From: Planctomycetaceae bacterium
GTDB taxonomy: Bacteria > Planctomycetota > Planctomycetia > Pirellulales > Pirellulaceae
Length of the DNA: 64,000 bases
Direction: 5' to 3'
Assembly (NCBI GenBank): GCA_020638975.1
Contig: JACKHN010000021.1
Coordinates: 1-64,000 of the forward strand
Made by a program: the position numbers and the translations under genes. Shown piece by piece: positions 52,511 through 61,852 of the stretch; position 1 is the first letter of the stretch; every line of letters begins with the position of its first letter. Below the pieces are notes generated by a model. The model ran no database searches and was not told where the DNA came from. It saw only the letters and a program-made list of their open reading frames with translations.

Positions 52511-53452
52511 ATGGTTCCAGGGATTGATTCAACGAACAACCACAAGTCTCGCGAAGATGCTGCGCGAGAACTGGTTCAAAAAGTTCTGCTGGCGCCGGAA
52601 TTGCTCCACGATCCATCCGTCACGTCATTCGTTGCGGACGGCAAGTACGCGAGAAAGTCGTGGGGTTCCTGGGAACTGGCGTTAGATGGGCTCGTCGAAC
52701 GACTGTCCCGTCTGGAGCAACTCGAAGACAATTTCGACCGAACGTTGCTCACTGAAAAGTTGGAGTCGATGCGTGAACTGGCGTACGGTGCGAGTCACGA
52801 GATCAACAATCCGCTGGCAAACATCTCGTCGCGGGCACAGACGTTGCTGCGAGATGAAACGGACCCGGAACGGCGACGCAAACTTGCGACGATCAATAGC
52901 CAAGCGTTCCGGGCTCACGAGATGATCGCCGACATGATGTTGTTTGCGAAGCCGCCCGATCTAGTGCGAGAGAACGTCAATCTTTCTGATTTGATTGCTC
53001 AGGTTTTAGAAGAACTGAGTGGCAGAGCCGACGAACAAGGAACGGCGTTACTGGTCACGGGGACGAGCGATGACTGTTGGCTTAGTGCCGATGCAACTCA
53101 TTTGTCCGTCGCGCTAAGAGCACTCTGTCGCAATTCGCTGGAAGCAATCGGTGCTGGGGGACAAGTGACCGTCTCGCTTGTCGCCGCCGAGGATTCCGTT
53201 GAACTCAGCGTGACCGACACGGGGCCGGGCATCCCAATGGAAGTTCGAAAGCATCTCTTCGATCCCTTCTATTCGGGACGGGAAGCGGGTCGCGGGCTCG
53301 GATTTGGACTTTCAAAGTGTTGGCGAATCGTTGAACTTCATGGCGGATCGATCGAAGTCGGGGAGAACACGAACGAGTACACTCGTTTCACGATCCGCTT
53401 GCCCCGACGTATTGAACAGCCGAAGCAATCATCACCACCTCTTGTCGCCTAG
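52511..53452 (+). CDS. Soluble sensor histidine kinase
   Basis: A 313-residue kinase without membrane segments or a recognisable sensor domain. The phospho-accepting His lies in YGASHEINNPLANISSRAQT. The HATPase domain shows N-box ALCRNSLEAIGAGG, G1 TDTGPGIP, F-box HLFDPFYSGRE and G2 GRGLGFGLS. The first ~80 residues (AARELVQKVLLAPELLHDPS) may form an input module. The ATG at 52511 is preferred because the upstream in-frame sequence from a TTG at 52424 is translated from the family H palindrome. Partner is probably the upstream HTH-receiver protein. Confidence 0.9.
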   Translation: MVPGIDSTNNHKSREDAARELVQKVLLAPELLHDPSVTSFVADGKYARKSWGSWELALDGLVERLSRLEQLEDNFDRTLLTEKLESMRELAYGASHEINNPLANISSRAQTLLRDETDPERRRKLATINSQAFRAHEMIADMMLFAKPPDLVRENVNLSDLIAQVLEELSGRADEQGTALLVTGTSDDCWLSADATHLSVALRALCRNSLEAIGAGGQVTVSLVAAEDSVELSVTDTGPGIPMEVRKHLFDPFYSGREAGRGLGFGLSKCWRIVELHGGSIEVGENTNEYTRFTIRLPRRIEQPKQSSPPLVA

Positions 53453-55078
53453 TTGGACATTCGCAGCGTGACTTGGATCGGACAAATCTGGGGTGTGCTG
53501 TTCCCGCCCGACTCGTATGGCTGCTTGAGCCTGCTGCCTCCGCTAATTGCAATCACCTTAGCCATTGCGACGCATCGAGTCGTCGCATCGTTGCTGGCGG
53601 GAATCTTTGCCGGCGCATGCATCTTGGCCAGCGGCAATCCCATCACCGCGATCGGTACGACGTTCGAGACACACCTCTGGACGAGCCTCAGTGACGGCGA
53701 TCATCTGCGTGTCTTCGTGTTCACACTGTTGATGGGAGCCATGGTTGGCGTGATGCGACAGAGCGGAGGCATGGAGGCGATTGTTAACGGCATTGCGCCG
53801 CTGGCTCGCAGTCGACGAGGCGGGCAGTTGACCGTCTGGTTGCTCGGGTTGATCATCTTTTTTGACGATTATGCAAACTCGCTGCTGCTCGGCAACACGA
53901 TGCGCCCGCTCACCGATCGATTGCGTATCTCTCGCGAGAAGCTTGCTTACTTGGTCGACTCGACCGCCGCACCGGTTTCTGGCTTGGCTTTGGTTTCCAC
54001 CTGGGTGGCAGGCGAAATTGGGTACATCCAAGACGGACTTACCGGAACACCGCTCGCCGAGTCGACAACGGCGTTCGAACTCTTTATCGCGACGATTCCC
54101 TACCGCTTCTATGTGCTGTGGGCCTTGTTGATGGTGCCGCTAGTTGGAATTCTCGGGCGCGACTTCGGTTCGATGCTAGTTTCCGAACGGCGAGCGATTC
54201 GCGAGACAGCTGCTTCCAAATCGAGCGGCACTAATCCACGAGGAGATACCTCGCAATGGCCTAACGCGGTTATTCCGGTTCTCACGGTAGTACTCGTCAC
54301 CATCATTCTTATTACGGCTACGGGCTGGCAAGCGATTGCTGAAGACACGACGATCGAGCGTACTGCGCTGAACATCTTTGGCAACGGCAACTCTTACTTG
54401 TCGCTGGTGTATGGTTCGCTGACAGGACTCATCATCGCGGTGCTGCTGGGGTGGTGGAACGCACGCATCGACCTAGAGAACTTGAAAGCGGCAGCAAGCG
54501 AAGGAGCGATCCAAGTCATGCCAGCACTCGCGATTCTGTGGCTAGCGTGGGCGCTGTCTGGCATTACGAAAGAGAACTATCTCGGAACGGGCGAGTATCT
54601 CGGGCACTTACTGGTCGGCTCCGTCGATGTTCGCTGGATGCCGACGATCGTTTTTGTCCTGGCATCGGTGGTCGCATTTTCCACGGGAACCAGTTGGGGC
54701 ACGATGGGAATCCTCATGCCGCTCGTTGTGCCGACAACCATCCAGTTGCTCGGCGCTGACCAGACTCAAGTCTCGGCACAAGACCCGCTTTTGATTGGTG
54801 CAATCGCTGGAGTTTTGGCGGGCGCGATCTTTGGCGATCACTGTTCGCCGATCTCCGACACGACCGTCCTCTCGTCACAAGCCAGCGGCTGCGACCATGT
54901 CGCCCACGTCCGCACTCAGATGCCGTATGCGTTGCTCGTCGCGGGCATCTCCGTCGTCTGCGGCACGATTCCAATTGGGCTTGGAGTTTCGGTCTGGTTG
55001 GTGTTGCCGATTGGCGTTGCCGCGATGGTGATTTGGCTTTGCGTCGTTGGTCGGCAGTGCTCTCACGCCGGCGATTGA
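53453..55078 (+). CDS. NhaC-family Na+/H+ antiporter-like transporter
   Basis: A 541-residue polytopic membrane protein (~11-12 helices). Signature blocks are IIFFDDYANSLLLGNTMRPL, SGTSWGTMGILMPLV and IFGDHCSPISDTTVLSSQ, all typical of the NhaC/malate-lactate antiporter family. It could exchange Na+ for H+ or for organic acids. The TTG at 53453 directly after the kinase stop (TAGTTG) would couple it to the histidine kinase; a GTG at 53468 is the alternative. The tight link suggests control by, or signalling with, the two-component pair. Start uncertain, family assignment firm. Confidence 0.88.
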   Translation: MDIRSVTWIGQIWGVLFPPDSYGCLSLLPPLIAITLAIATHRVVASLLAGIFAGACILASGNPITAIGTTFETHLWTSLSDGDHLRVFVFTLLMGAMVGVMRQSGGMEAIVNGIAPLARSRRGGQLTVWLLGLIIFFDDYANSLLLGNTMRPLTDRLRISREKLAYLVDSTAAPVSGLALVSTWVAGEIGYIQDGLTGTPLAESTTAFELFIATIPYRFYVLWALLMVPLVGILGRDFGSMLVSERRAIRETAASKSSGTNPRGDTSQWPNAVIPVLTVVLVTIILITATGWQAIAEDTTIERTALNIFGNGNSYLSLVYGSLTGLIIAVLLGWWNARIDLENLKAAASEGAIQVMPALAILWLAWALSGITKENYLGTGEYLGHLLVGSVDVRWMPTIVFVLASVVAFSTGTSWGTMGILMPLVVPTTIQLLGADQTQVSAQDPLLIGAIAGVLAGAIFGDHCSPISDTTVLSSQASGCDHVAHVRTQMPYALLVAGISVVCGTIPIGLGVSVWLVLPIGVAAMVIWLCVVGRQCSHAGD

Positions 55079-55165
55079 GATTCGGAAGTGTAATGCAATC
55101 ATCGCGATGAACTCGCGATATCTGTTATACTTAGAAACGAAAGGCAAGTCCCAAAGGAGCACGCC

Positions 55166-55714
55166 ATGTCTCAAGCAATTCCTGCAAACACCAAGCTCGG
55201 CTACGAGCACTATGTGTGTTATCCCGATGATGGGCGGCGGCACGAGATCATCGACGGAGACCATTACATGAACCCGGCTCCCACGACCGACCATCAACGA
55301 TTCTCACGGCGTATCCAATTTCAACTTTACGAACAAATTGAAGAATCCGGGCGGGGCGAAGTCTTCAATGCGCCATCCGATGTGCAACTCACCGATCACG
55401 ATATCGTGCAGCCGGATTTGATCATCGTTATGCACGAGCGACGCTCGATTATCACGCCCTCGCGGATCATAGGCGTGCCGAATCTGATCGTTGAGATCTT
55501 GTCACCGACGACGAAACGGCACGACTGCGTGTTAAAGAAGGCGTTGTACGAGCGGGTGGGAGTGCCGGAGTACTGGATCGTACTCACTGACGATCGTGCC
55601 GTCGAGCAATTTGTGTTGCGAGACGGGAAGTACGTTTTGGAGGGAAATCACTCGTCGAGCATGACCGTGGCAACAATCGAGAACGTCAGCGTTGACTTAA
55701 CGAAAGTCTGGTAA
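55166..55714 (+). CDS. Uma2-family endonuclease, tandem copy 1
   Basis: A 182-residue protein of the Uma2 (PF05685-type) restriction-like fold: RRHEIIDGDHYMNPAPTTDH at the start, nuclease core IVQPDLIIVM and VPNLIVEILSPTTKRHD, then LKKALYERVGVPEYWIV. The Asp and Glu of the PD-(D/E)xK site are present, and the usual Lys is probably in the KRHDCVLKK stretch. Uma2 genes are multiplied in planctomycete and cyanobacterial genomes; the role is unknown. The neighbouring gene 5 bp downstream is a close duplicate. Confidence 0.9.
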   Translation: MSQAIPANTKLGYEHYVCYPDDGRRHEIIDGDHYMNPAPTTDHQRFSRRIQFQLYEQIEESGRGEVFNAPSDVQLTDHDIVQPDLIIVMHERRSIITPSRIIGVPNLIVEILSPTTKRHDCVLKKALYERVGVPEYWIVLTDDRAVEQFVLRDGKYVLEGNHSSSMTVATIENVSVDLTKVW

Positions 55715-55719
55715 CCATC

Positions 55720-56268
55720 ATGTCTCCAGCGATACGTACAAAGAACAAACTCGGGTACGAACACTATGTGTGCTACCCCAATGATGGGCGTCGACACGAG
55801 ATCATCGACGGAGATCATTACGTGAACCCCGCACCGAACACCGGACACCAACGTTTTTCTAGCAGAATCCACTATCAGCTTTATCACCAAATCGAAGAAA
55901 CTGGTCGTGGAGCAGTCTTCACTGCCCCAACGGATGTTCAACTATCGGAACACGATATCGTTCAACCCGATTTGATCATCGTGATGGAGGAGCGGCGACT
56001 AATCATCACTCCAGCTAAGATCAAAGGTGTGCCGAACTTGATAATCGAGATTCTGTCACCATCAACAGCGGCGAATGATCGATCGCTAAAGAAAGAGATC
56101 TACGAGCGTGCCAGCGTGCCCGAGTACTGGATCGTTGATCCTGATGAACATGTCGTGGAACAGTTGGTGATGCGGGACGGCAAGTATGAACTCGTAGGCT
56201 CACACGCCGTGAGAATTACCGTGAGTACGATCGAGAATGTGTCTATCGATCTGGCCAAGGTGTGGTAG
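55720..56268 (+). CDS. Uma2-family endonuclease, tandem copy 2
   Basis: Begins 5 bp after its duplicate and is the same length (182 residues). Core blocks IVQPDLIIVMEERR, VPNLIIEILSPSTAANDRSL and YERASVPEYWIVDPDE correspond one to one with copy 1. Most of the divergence lies in the N-terminal ~20 residues and in the loop after the SPST/SPTT block. Tandem duplication is recent enough that the DNA is still clearly alignable. The pair is followed by the convergent DapA-family gene 13 bp later. Confidence 0.9.
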   Translation: MSPAIRTKNKLGYEHYVCYPNDGRRHEIIDGDHYVNPAPNTGHQRFSSRIHYQLYHQIEETGRGAVFTAPTDVQLSEHDIVQPDLIIVMEERRLIITPAKIKGVPNLIIEILSPSTAANDRSLKKEIYERASVPEYWIVDPDEHVVEQLVMRDGKYELVGSHAVRITVSTIENVSIDLAKVW

Positions 56269-56281
56269 CACCGGCGTTCTG

Positions 56282-57301
56282 CTAAGCCATCCCACGCTTC
56301 TTTAACTCGCCGACCACCGTTTGCACGATGCGAGTGACTTGATCGGAATCAACTGAGTCACCAACTGGGCAACCACCGACCGGCTGATCAGTAAATCCTT
56401 CGGCAGCGAGCAGGCATTGGAGTTGATCGCTCAGCTTGGCCAGTTCTTTTTGCTGCACGAGGGACTGTGGCTGTCGACCAATGCCGGTCGAGAAGCCTCG
56501 TAATCGCAAGGCCGCTCGGAAACCTTCGGGGAACTCGGCGGAAAATAGCATCGCGTCGAATAACTTCAGCAGCCGATATTGCAATTCTCTTGCGTCATCC
56601 AGTTTGCCGCTCAGCGTCAGGTCGTAAAGCTTGCGAGTGATCTCAGGAACGACGCCGCTGGTCGCATTTGTGCCGCCATCGCAGCCAATCAACAGCATTG
56701 GCATCAGTGCCGCGTCCCAACCTGTAAGGAATGCGAAGTCTGGACGAACAGGCCGCACAGCCGCGATCATCCGCATCATGTGGGGCAAGTCACCCGAGGA
56801 ATCCTTGATCGCTGCGACACGAGGACATTCCTCGGCCAGTCGTTGTACCGTGGGCACATCGATCGGTGACGCAAACATTGGAATATTGTACAGCGTGACA
56901 TCGATCGGGGAGTTATCGGCGATCTCCTTGAAATAGGCATACACGCCAGCAGGAGTCAGCTTGTAGTAAAACGGCGACACAATCGCAACGGCTCGAACGC
57001 CGAGACTGTGATAGTGTTCGCAAGCCTTGATCGTCTCGCGAGTATTCGCCTCGGCGGCTCCGGCCAGAATTGGCACGCGGCCTCGAGTCTGGTCGGCCAT
57101 GATCTCGATGATTCTGCGGCGTTCCTCGACTGTAAAGCGAGTAAACTCGCCCGTCGAACCATTGGGATACAATCCGTGTACGCCGCGATCGATCAGCCAG
57201 TCGACGTACTTTCGCAGTTCGGGCTCGTCGATCTCGCCGCGAGCGTCGAGAGGCACAATGTTTGGCGTAAAGATGCCACGAAGTGGTGTGTTGTTGGACA
57301 T
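56282..57301 (-). CDS. Dihydrodipicolinate synthase/N-acetylneuraminate lyase family protein
   Basis: A class I aldolase of the DapA/NanA superfamily. The ATG at 57301 (MSNNTPLRGIFTPNIVPLDA) fits the family; the upstream frame does not. GLYPNGSTGEFTRFT is the substrate-binding block, YNIPMFASP carries the catalytic Tyr, and the Schiff-base Lys is in VAAIKDSSGD. At 339 residues it is ~40 longer than DapA, with a C-terminal extension after the last barrel helix. Likely an acylneuraminate or other keto-acid lyase in carbohydrate breakdown, not lysine synthesis; that is inferred. Confidence 0.87.
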   Translation of the reverse strand: MSNNTPLRGIFTPNIVPLDARGEIDEPELRKYVDWLIDRGVHGLYPNGSTGEFTRFTVEERRRIIEIMADQTRGRVPILAGAAEANTRETIKACEHYHSLGVRAVAIVSPFYYKLTPAGVYAYFKEIADNSPIDVTLYNIPMFASPIDVPTVQRLAEECPRVAAIKDSSGDLPHMMRMIAAVRPVRPDFAFLTGWDAALMPMLLIGCDGGTNATSGVVPEITRKLYDLTLSGKLDDARELQYRLLKLFDAMLFSAEFPEGFRAALRLRGFSTGIGRQPQSLVQQKELAKLSDQLQCLLAAEGFTDQPVGGCPVGDSVDSDQVTRIVQTVVGELKKRGMA

Positions 57302-57454
57302 TGGCTCGGCAGATCCCGCTTGGCTCGTTAGAATTGTTACAACCTGTACCATCGATGGATTGGAATACTCAATCATAGCTCAGGCTTCGCCCATCACAAC
57401 TTCTCATTTCCCGGCATCTTTCCCGTGCGATCACCGCCTGACAAGCCTGACTCA

Positions 57455-59587
57455 ATGCCGGAATCGACGTCTGTGAAGTGGTGGCAGGTCGTGGCCTTTG
57501 GCGTAGCGACCTTTGGCTACTTTATCTTCTTCATCGCATCCGAGCCGAAGCGTGGCCTGATTCTCAGCCTATCCCTGCTGCCCGATCAACTCGTCCACTC
57601 CTGGTGCGACGGTGATTGGTCGCGATTCGCTCTGCTCGATCGGACACCTCTGATCGCCGCAAGTGCTGGCCTATTGCTGGTTGCTTATCTGGCGGGGCGA
57701 CTCGTGATGGAGCGAGTTGGTGCAGACGATGGACTTTCGCAGTTGGAGTTAGTTGTTTTTGCGACGGGCGTTGGACTCAATCTGATCTCGCTGTACACGC
57801 TTGTTGTCGGCTTGGCTGGCGGGTTGCAATTTCGCTTGGCGTTCATCTTGCCCGGCGTCGCGATCCTTGTCGCGACGGTCATTCGTTGGAGGGAATGGTT
57901 TCCCGTATCGGAGTCGTTCGCTGCCATTCGGTCAGTTGTCGGAAGTTGGTTCACGGAACGATCGACGACCAATCTCGCCGCGTGGACGTGCCTCCCTTTC
58001 GTGATCGTCATTCTGATGGGTTCGCTGCTGCCTCCGTGGCACTTCGACACTCGCGAGTATCACTCGCAAGTTCCCAAAGAATGGTACGAACAAGGTGCCG
58101 TCAGTTTCATGCCGCACAACGTGTACGGCAACATGCCGCTCGGTGCCGAGATGCACGCCATTGTCGGCATGAATCTCTTGTCGGGTAAGGATAACTGGTG
58201 GTGGGGAGCTTTGGTCGGTAAAGCCATCATCGCTGCTTACGCACCGCTGACTGCCTTGGCACTGATCGGATTTGGAAGACGCTTCCTGCAGCCGACCGCT
58301 GGAATGATCGCAGCATTTGTATTCATCTCCACGCCATGGATCACGCATGTCTCGACGAGCGGGTTGATCGACGGCGCGTCGGCGTTCTATCTGCTCGCGA
58401 CATTCTATGGATTGATGATTTGGTATCAGCGTCGCAGGACGGATGAATCATCAACGCCGGCGCTTTTGCTGGCGGGATTCCTGGCCGGGTCGGCAGTCGC
58501 GTGCAAGTATCCCGCTGTGCTCTTTGTCGTGATCCCAGGAATTGTTGCCACCGGATGCTTGCCCCTAAGAAAGTTACATCTTCGCCAAGCGGTGACGTTT
58601 GCCTTGGCGGTCGCGCTCGCGTGCGGATTGTGGTTTGGCAAGAACCTTGTCCTTGCCGAGAACCCAACGTATCCACTCCTGTACAGCGTCTTTGGTGGGA
58701 AGACTCGTACCGCAGAGAAAGATTTGCAGTGGACGACGGCGCATGGCCCTCCTCGCGATGCTGCAGGACGCTCTTTCAGTTGGAACTCCATGAAGGATAG
58801 TGCGTCGCTGCTATTCGTGCGATCAGAGTTTGCGAGTCCCTTGCTTCTGCCGCTCGCCGTCTTGGGCCTCATTTCGCGACGGCATCGGCGGCTTGTGTTG
58901 GCACTCGCGGCAATTGTCGTCTTTAACGTCGTCGCCTGGTGGTTGCTAACACATCGCATCGACCGCTTCCTGGTGCCAATATTGCCAGTGATTGCGTTGC
59001 TCGCTGGTATCGGTGCCACTTCGTATTGTGATCGAGTTTGGCAACGCACGACGATTGCAATTCTATGTGCAGGTTTCGCCTTCAATCTAGTATTTGTTAC
59101 GTCGCCGCTACCGGGTGACAATCGCTTCTTAACTTCGTACGACGTCCTACGTCGTGACGAGCCGACCGACGGGCCATTTTCGGCTGAACGCATGCATCGG
59201 GCCCATAAGTACCTCAACGCCAACGTGCGTCCAGGCTTTGCCGTCATGGCCGTTGGTGAAGCTCAAGTCTTCGATTTTGAGATGCCAGTGCTCTACAACA
59301 CCTGCTTCGACGATTGTGTCTTTGAAACGATGACGAAAGACCGTACGAACGACGAGCGAATGGATGCCCTCCGCGAGAAACGGATCTCCCATGTGTTCGT
59401 ATTCTGGTACGAGCTTGATCGATATCGCAGCCCTGGGAATTATGGATACTCCGACTACGTCACTCCCGAACTGATTCGGCAAGAATTCGTCGACCGAGGC
59501 ATTCTTCGCGAGATCCCACTCGGTCTTGAACCAGGGAATAGCCAGTTGTTTGAGGTCGTCGGCTGGCAAGCATGGGACGACGAATGA
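57455..59587 (+). CDS. Polytopic glycosyltransferase-like membrane protein (GT-C fold)
   Basis: About 710 residues with roughly a dozen hydrophobic helices. WHFDTREYHSQVPKEWYEQG in the first large loop resembles the acidic DxxxYH-type motif of GT39/ArnT-like enzymes that use polyprenyl-phosphate sugars. A ~150-residue hydrophilic C-terminal domain follows the helices (MHRAHKYLNANVRPGFAVMA). The ATG at 57455 is taken; a GTG at 57425 ten codons earlier is possible. It is divergent from the DapA-family gene. Donor, acceptor and direction of transfer cannot be read. Confidence 0.75.
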   Translation: MPESTSVKWWQVVAFGVATFGYFIFFIASEPKRGLILSLSLLPDQLVHSWCDGDWSRFALLDRTPLIAASAGLLLVAYLAGRLVMERVGADDGLSQLELVVFATGVGLNLISLYTLVVGLAGGLQFRLAFILPGVAILVATVIRWREWFPVSESFAAIRSVVGSWFTERSTTNLAAWTCLPFVIVILMGSLLPPWHFDTREYHSQVPKEWYEQGAVSFMPHNVYGNMPLGAEMHAIVGMNLLSGKDNWWWGALVGKAIIAAYAPLTALALIGFGRRFLQPTAGMIAAFVFISTPWITHVSTSGLIDGASAFYLLATFYGLMIWYQRRRTDESSTPALLLAGFLAGSAVACKYPAVLFVVIPGIVATGCLPLRKLHLRQAVTFALAVALACGLWFGKNLVLAENPTYPLLYSVFGGKTRTAEKDLQWTTAHGPPRDAAGRSFSWNSMKDSASLLFVRSEFASPLLLPLAVLGLISRRHRRLVLALAAIVVFNVVAWWLLTHRIDRFLVPILPVIALLAGIGATSYCDRVWQRTTIAILCAGFAFNLVFVTSPLPGDNRFLTSYDVLRRDEPTDGPFSAERMHRAHKYLNANVRPGFAVMAVGEAQVFDFEMPVLYNTCFDDCVFETMTKDRTNDERMDALREKRISHVFVFWYELDRYRSPGNYGYSDYVTPELIRQEFVDRGILREIPLGLEPGNSQLFEVVGWQAWDDE

Positions 59588-59768
59588 ATCTCGCTCTTCA
59601 GGAAGTGGAACGTCGCTCGTCGTTGTGAACATCGCCGGAAAACCTGCTTGACAACGCCGCACGCGGTGATTCATGCTCGCGGCGTGGTGTGGGCAGATTC
59701 TTGCAGGAGCAGCAGGCAATGGCGCAATACAGCAGCGGTCAGCGGTCAGCGGAGCAGGGGCGTAGATC

Positions 59769-60092
59769 ATGGCGGCAAGTTCTGAATCGTCCTCCCACGA
59801 TGATCGAGATCCCGACCGCGTAGTTCAACCTTTGGCACCGTTGAACCGAGACCAAGTTGATTGGGGCGAAGTCTATCGTACTTACTGCAAGCTACCGCGC
59901 TGCGAACGGAAGGTGCTGGACTTACTCGTGGGCCGCTACGAACCCAAACAGATCGCACGACAACTACAAGTGTCTCCGGCCACCGTGCGCGATCAAATTG
60001 CCAGCGCTAAGCACAAGCTTGATGTCGACTCGCTACTGGAACTCGTCAGTTTAATCACCATCGCGTTGTACGAAGAAGCACAACGAACATAG
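59769..60092 (+). CDS. Small helix-turn-helix protein (LuxR/sigma region 4-like)
   Basis: A 107-residue cytosolic protein with a GerE-like HTH at residues ~38-85: CERKVLDLLVGRYEPKQIAR followed by QLQVSPATVRDQIASAKHKL. There is no receiver or sensor domain. It may regulate neighbouring genes or act as an orphan transcription factor. Upstream of it, two and a half copies of CAGCGGT lie in tandem (~59734-59753), a possible binding site. Confidence 0.75.
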   Translation: MAASSESSSHDDRDPDRVVQPLAPLNRDQVDWGEVYRTYCKLPRCERKVLDLLVGRYEPKQIARQLQVSPATVRDQIASAKHKLDVDSLLELVSLITIALYEEAQRT

Positions 60093-60284
60093 CCGCCACT
60101 CTGCCTTCTAAAGTTGCGTTCACTGGATCAGAATAGACAGAATAACTGTCGCACCTTTGCGCGAAGTCGATGGCTTTGGTTTCGTTCAAGTGAGAAGTCA
60201 ATCACCTTGATACGAAAGTCGGGCTGATAATATGGGTTTGCTGGCAGAAAAGACCCGCCGATCGCCGGTCGAGCACTCGCCCCG

Positions 60285-60683
60285 ATGCTGCTCGTCGCGG
60301 CTGCCCTGAAAGCGGACTCGTTCCTCAATTCATCAACTTCTTGGTCGTCGTTCTTCACGGCGGCGTTGGTGTTTGCCGAACTAATCATGGCTGGACTGCT
60401 TTTCTCGGGTGCCATGCCGTTGGTTACTTGGTGGGCGACTCCGTTGTGCTTTAGTTGTTTCCTCCTGGTCGCGAGTGTGAAGTTGTTGCGAGGCGAAGTC
60501 GACTACGGGTGCTTCGGGGCGGTTGCTACGCCACCTTGGGTGACCCTGACAATTGATCTTTCTGCTGTTGCCGCGTTAACATTCAAGCACCACGAGTGGC
60601 GTGTATCGGTGCCTGCAACGGTTATTACTGGCTTGGCTGCAATGGTGCCTGTTCTTGTCAGACGGATGATAGAACCGGGTTAG
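60285..60683 (+). CDS. MauE/DoxX-like membrane protein
   Basis: A 132-residue protein with four hydrophobic segments and the block YGCFGAVATPPW, resembling the CGCFG signature of MauE-like proteins, with Tyr in place of the first Cys. MauE relatives work in disulfide formation or methylamine dehydrogenase maturation; here the first cysteine of the pair is missing, so redox function is doubtful. Upstream in-frame residues look protein-like (PPIAGRALAP) up to a stop, so the N-terminus may be truncated. Confidence 0.6.
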   Translation: MLLVAAALKADSFLNSSTSWSSFFTAALVFAELIMAGLLFSGAMPLVTWWATPLCFSCFLLVASVKLLRGEVDYGCFGAVATPPWVTLTIDLSAVAALTFKHHEWRVSVPATVITGLAAMVPVLVRRMIEPG

Positions 60684-60745
60684 AGTGCTGGTGCGACTAC
60701 TGATAGGTCAGTTCGTAGTTGAGTTTCTAAACCGGAGGTCGGCCA

Positions 60746-61846
60746 ATGCATGAACTCAAGCAGATTCTTTGTGGCATCTTCAGCATCTGCCTCATGGGTG
60801 GACCGTTGACGGCGCAGGAGCCTGATCACGCATTGCGAGACCGCTTTCTGAAAGGTGTCTCCGAAACGCAGGAGATCGTGGACGGCTTGTGCTTTCGTGC
60901 ACAAGTAGTCCTGACCGGAGACTATGCTTCGCTTTCGGATAAAATGAAAGCAGATTTCAAGAAGCTTTCGCACGATCCGTCTAAACCCAATACAACTTTG
61001 TTCGAATGCGCTTTTCGCGGCCCCATGTGCCTAGAGGCTGGAACGCAGGGGAATGGGATTAGCTTCGTGATGGCGAAGAATTCGGAATACGCATTTCGAG
61101 TCGAACGTCCAACGGACGATTTACCCTACTCGCTCACGTTTGTGGAACAACACGGTTCTAGTGCCGATACACAACGGCTAGTGGACGAGGCTGAAATGCG
61201 AGCACGCGTAGTGCCTTTGGCAACTTGGTATCTGTTTGGAAAACCGTTATCGCACTTTGTCGAAAGCCCGTTTTTCAAATTGAAAAGCATTTCGTACGTT
61301 GAGTCGACGGATAGTGAACTCGTTCGAGTCGAGTTTGACCATGACGTCGAGGATCCGGAGCGGAAACTCGAACGATTGTCGAATGCATTCATCGTCTGCA
61401 ATGCGGCCAATCATTGGGCACTCCAGGAATATGGTGCGACGTTATGGCAAGGAGCCGTCTATCACGCAACGATGCAACCAGGCGAGAATGTCGACGGATT
61501 CCCTGTTGCTAAGCACCGCACCCTGATGATTCCTAATGTTCTCGACCCCGCGTCGGTTCGTCGCAATGAATCGACGATTGACGTGTTGACAAAACACGTG
61601 CCCCGCGAGGAATTCTATCTAACTCACTACGGCTTGCCGGAGCCGAACTTCGGGGAAAGTTGGTTGGGAACGTGGGGCTGGTATTTAATCGGGGGAATTG
61701 GATGCATTGTCGTCGGAGTGATTACAATCAAATGGCGGAACAATCGAAACGAGTCACCGGAACAAAGAACTTTGCGGTCGAAGAACACGAGAGGGACAGG
61801 AGAATTGAGGCGACATTTTAGGGGGGGCGGAGTTGATGGTACTTGA
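60746..61846 (+). CDS. Exported protein with C-terminal LPEPNFG membrane anchor, paralogue 1
   Basis: A 366-residue protein with a signal peptide (LKQILCGIFSICLMGGPLTA) and a mature domain of unknown fold. The C-terminus reads YLTHYGLPEPNFGESW, then a transmembrane helix (WYLIGGIGCIVVGVITI) and basic residues (KWRNNRNE). The LPEP-helix-basic arrangement resembles PEP-CTERM or sortase-like sorting tails, though the spacing is longer. The next gene, 6 bp downstream, is a paralogue with nearly the same tail. Function unknown. Confidence 0.72.
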   Translation: MHELKQILCGIFSICLMGGPLTAQEPDHALRDRFLKGVSETQEIVDGLCFRAQVVLTGDYASLSDKMKADFKKLSHDPSKPNTTLFECAFRGPMCLEAGTQGNGISFVMAKNSEYAFRVERPTDDLPYSLTFVEQHGSSADTQRLVDEAEMRARVVPLATWYLFGKPLSHFVESPFFKLKSISYVESTDSELVRVEFDHDVEDPERKLERLSNAFIVCNAANHWALQEYGATLWQGAVYHATMQPGENVDGFPVAKHRTLMIPNVLDPASVRRNESTIDVLTKHVPREEFYLTHYGLPEPNFGESWLGTWGWYLIGGIGCIVVGVITIKWRNNRNESPEQRTLRSKNTRGTGELRRHFRGGGVDGT

Positions 61847-61852
61847 CCGGAG

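Noticed and set aside
58426..59247. 273-codon minus-strand reading frame
   Set aside because: Antisense to the GT-C membrane protein; highly basic composition, no motif.
59648..59681. TTGACA box upstream of the small HTH gene as a promoter
   Set aside because: No acceptable -10 hexamer at 15-19 bp; left out as a feature.
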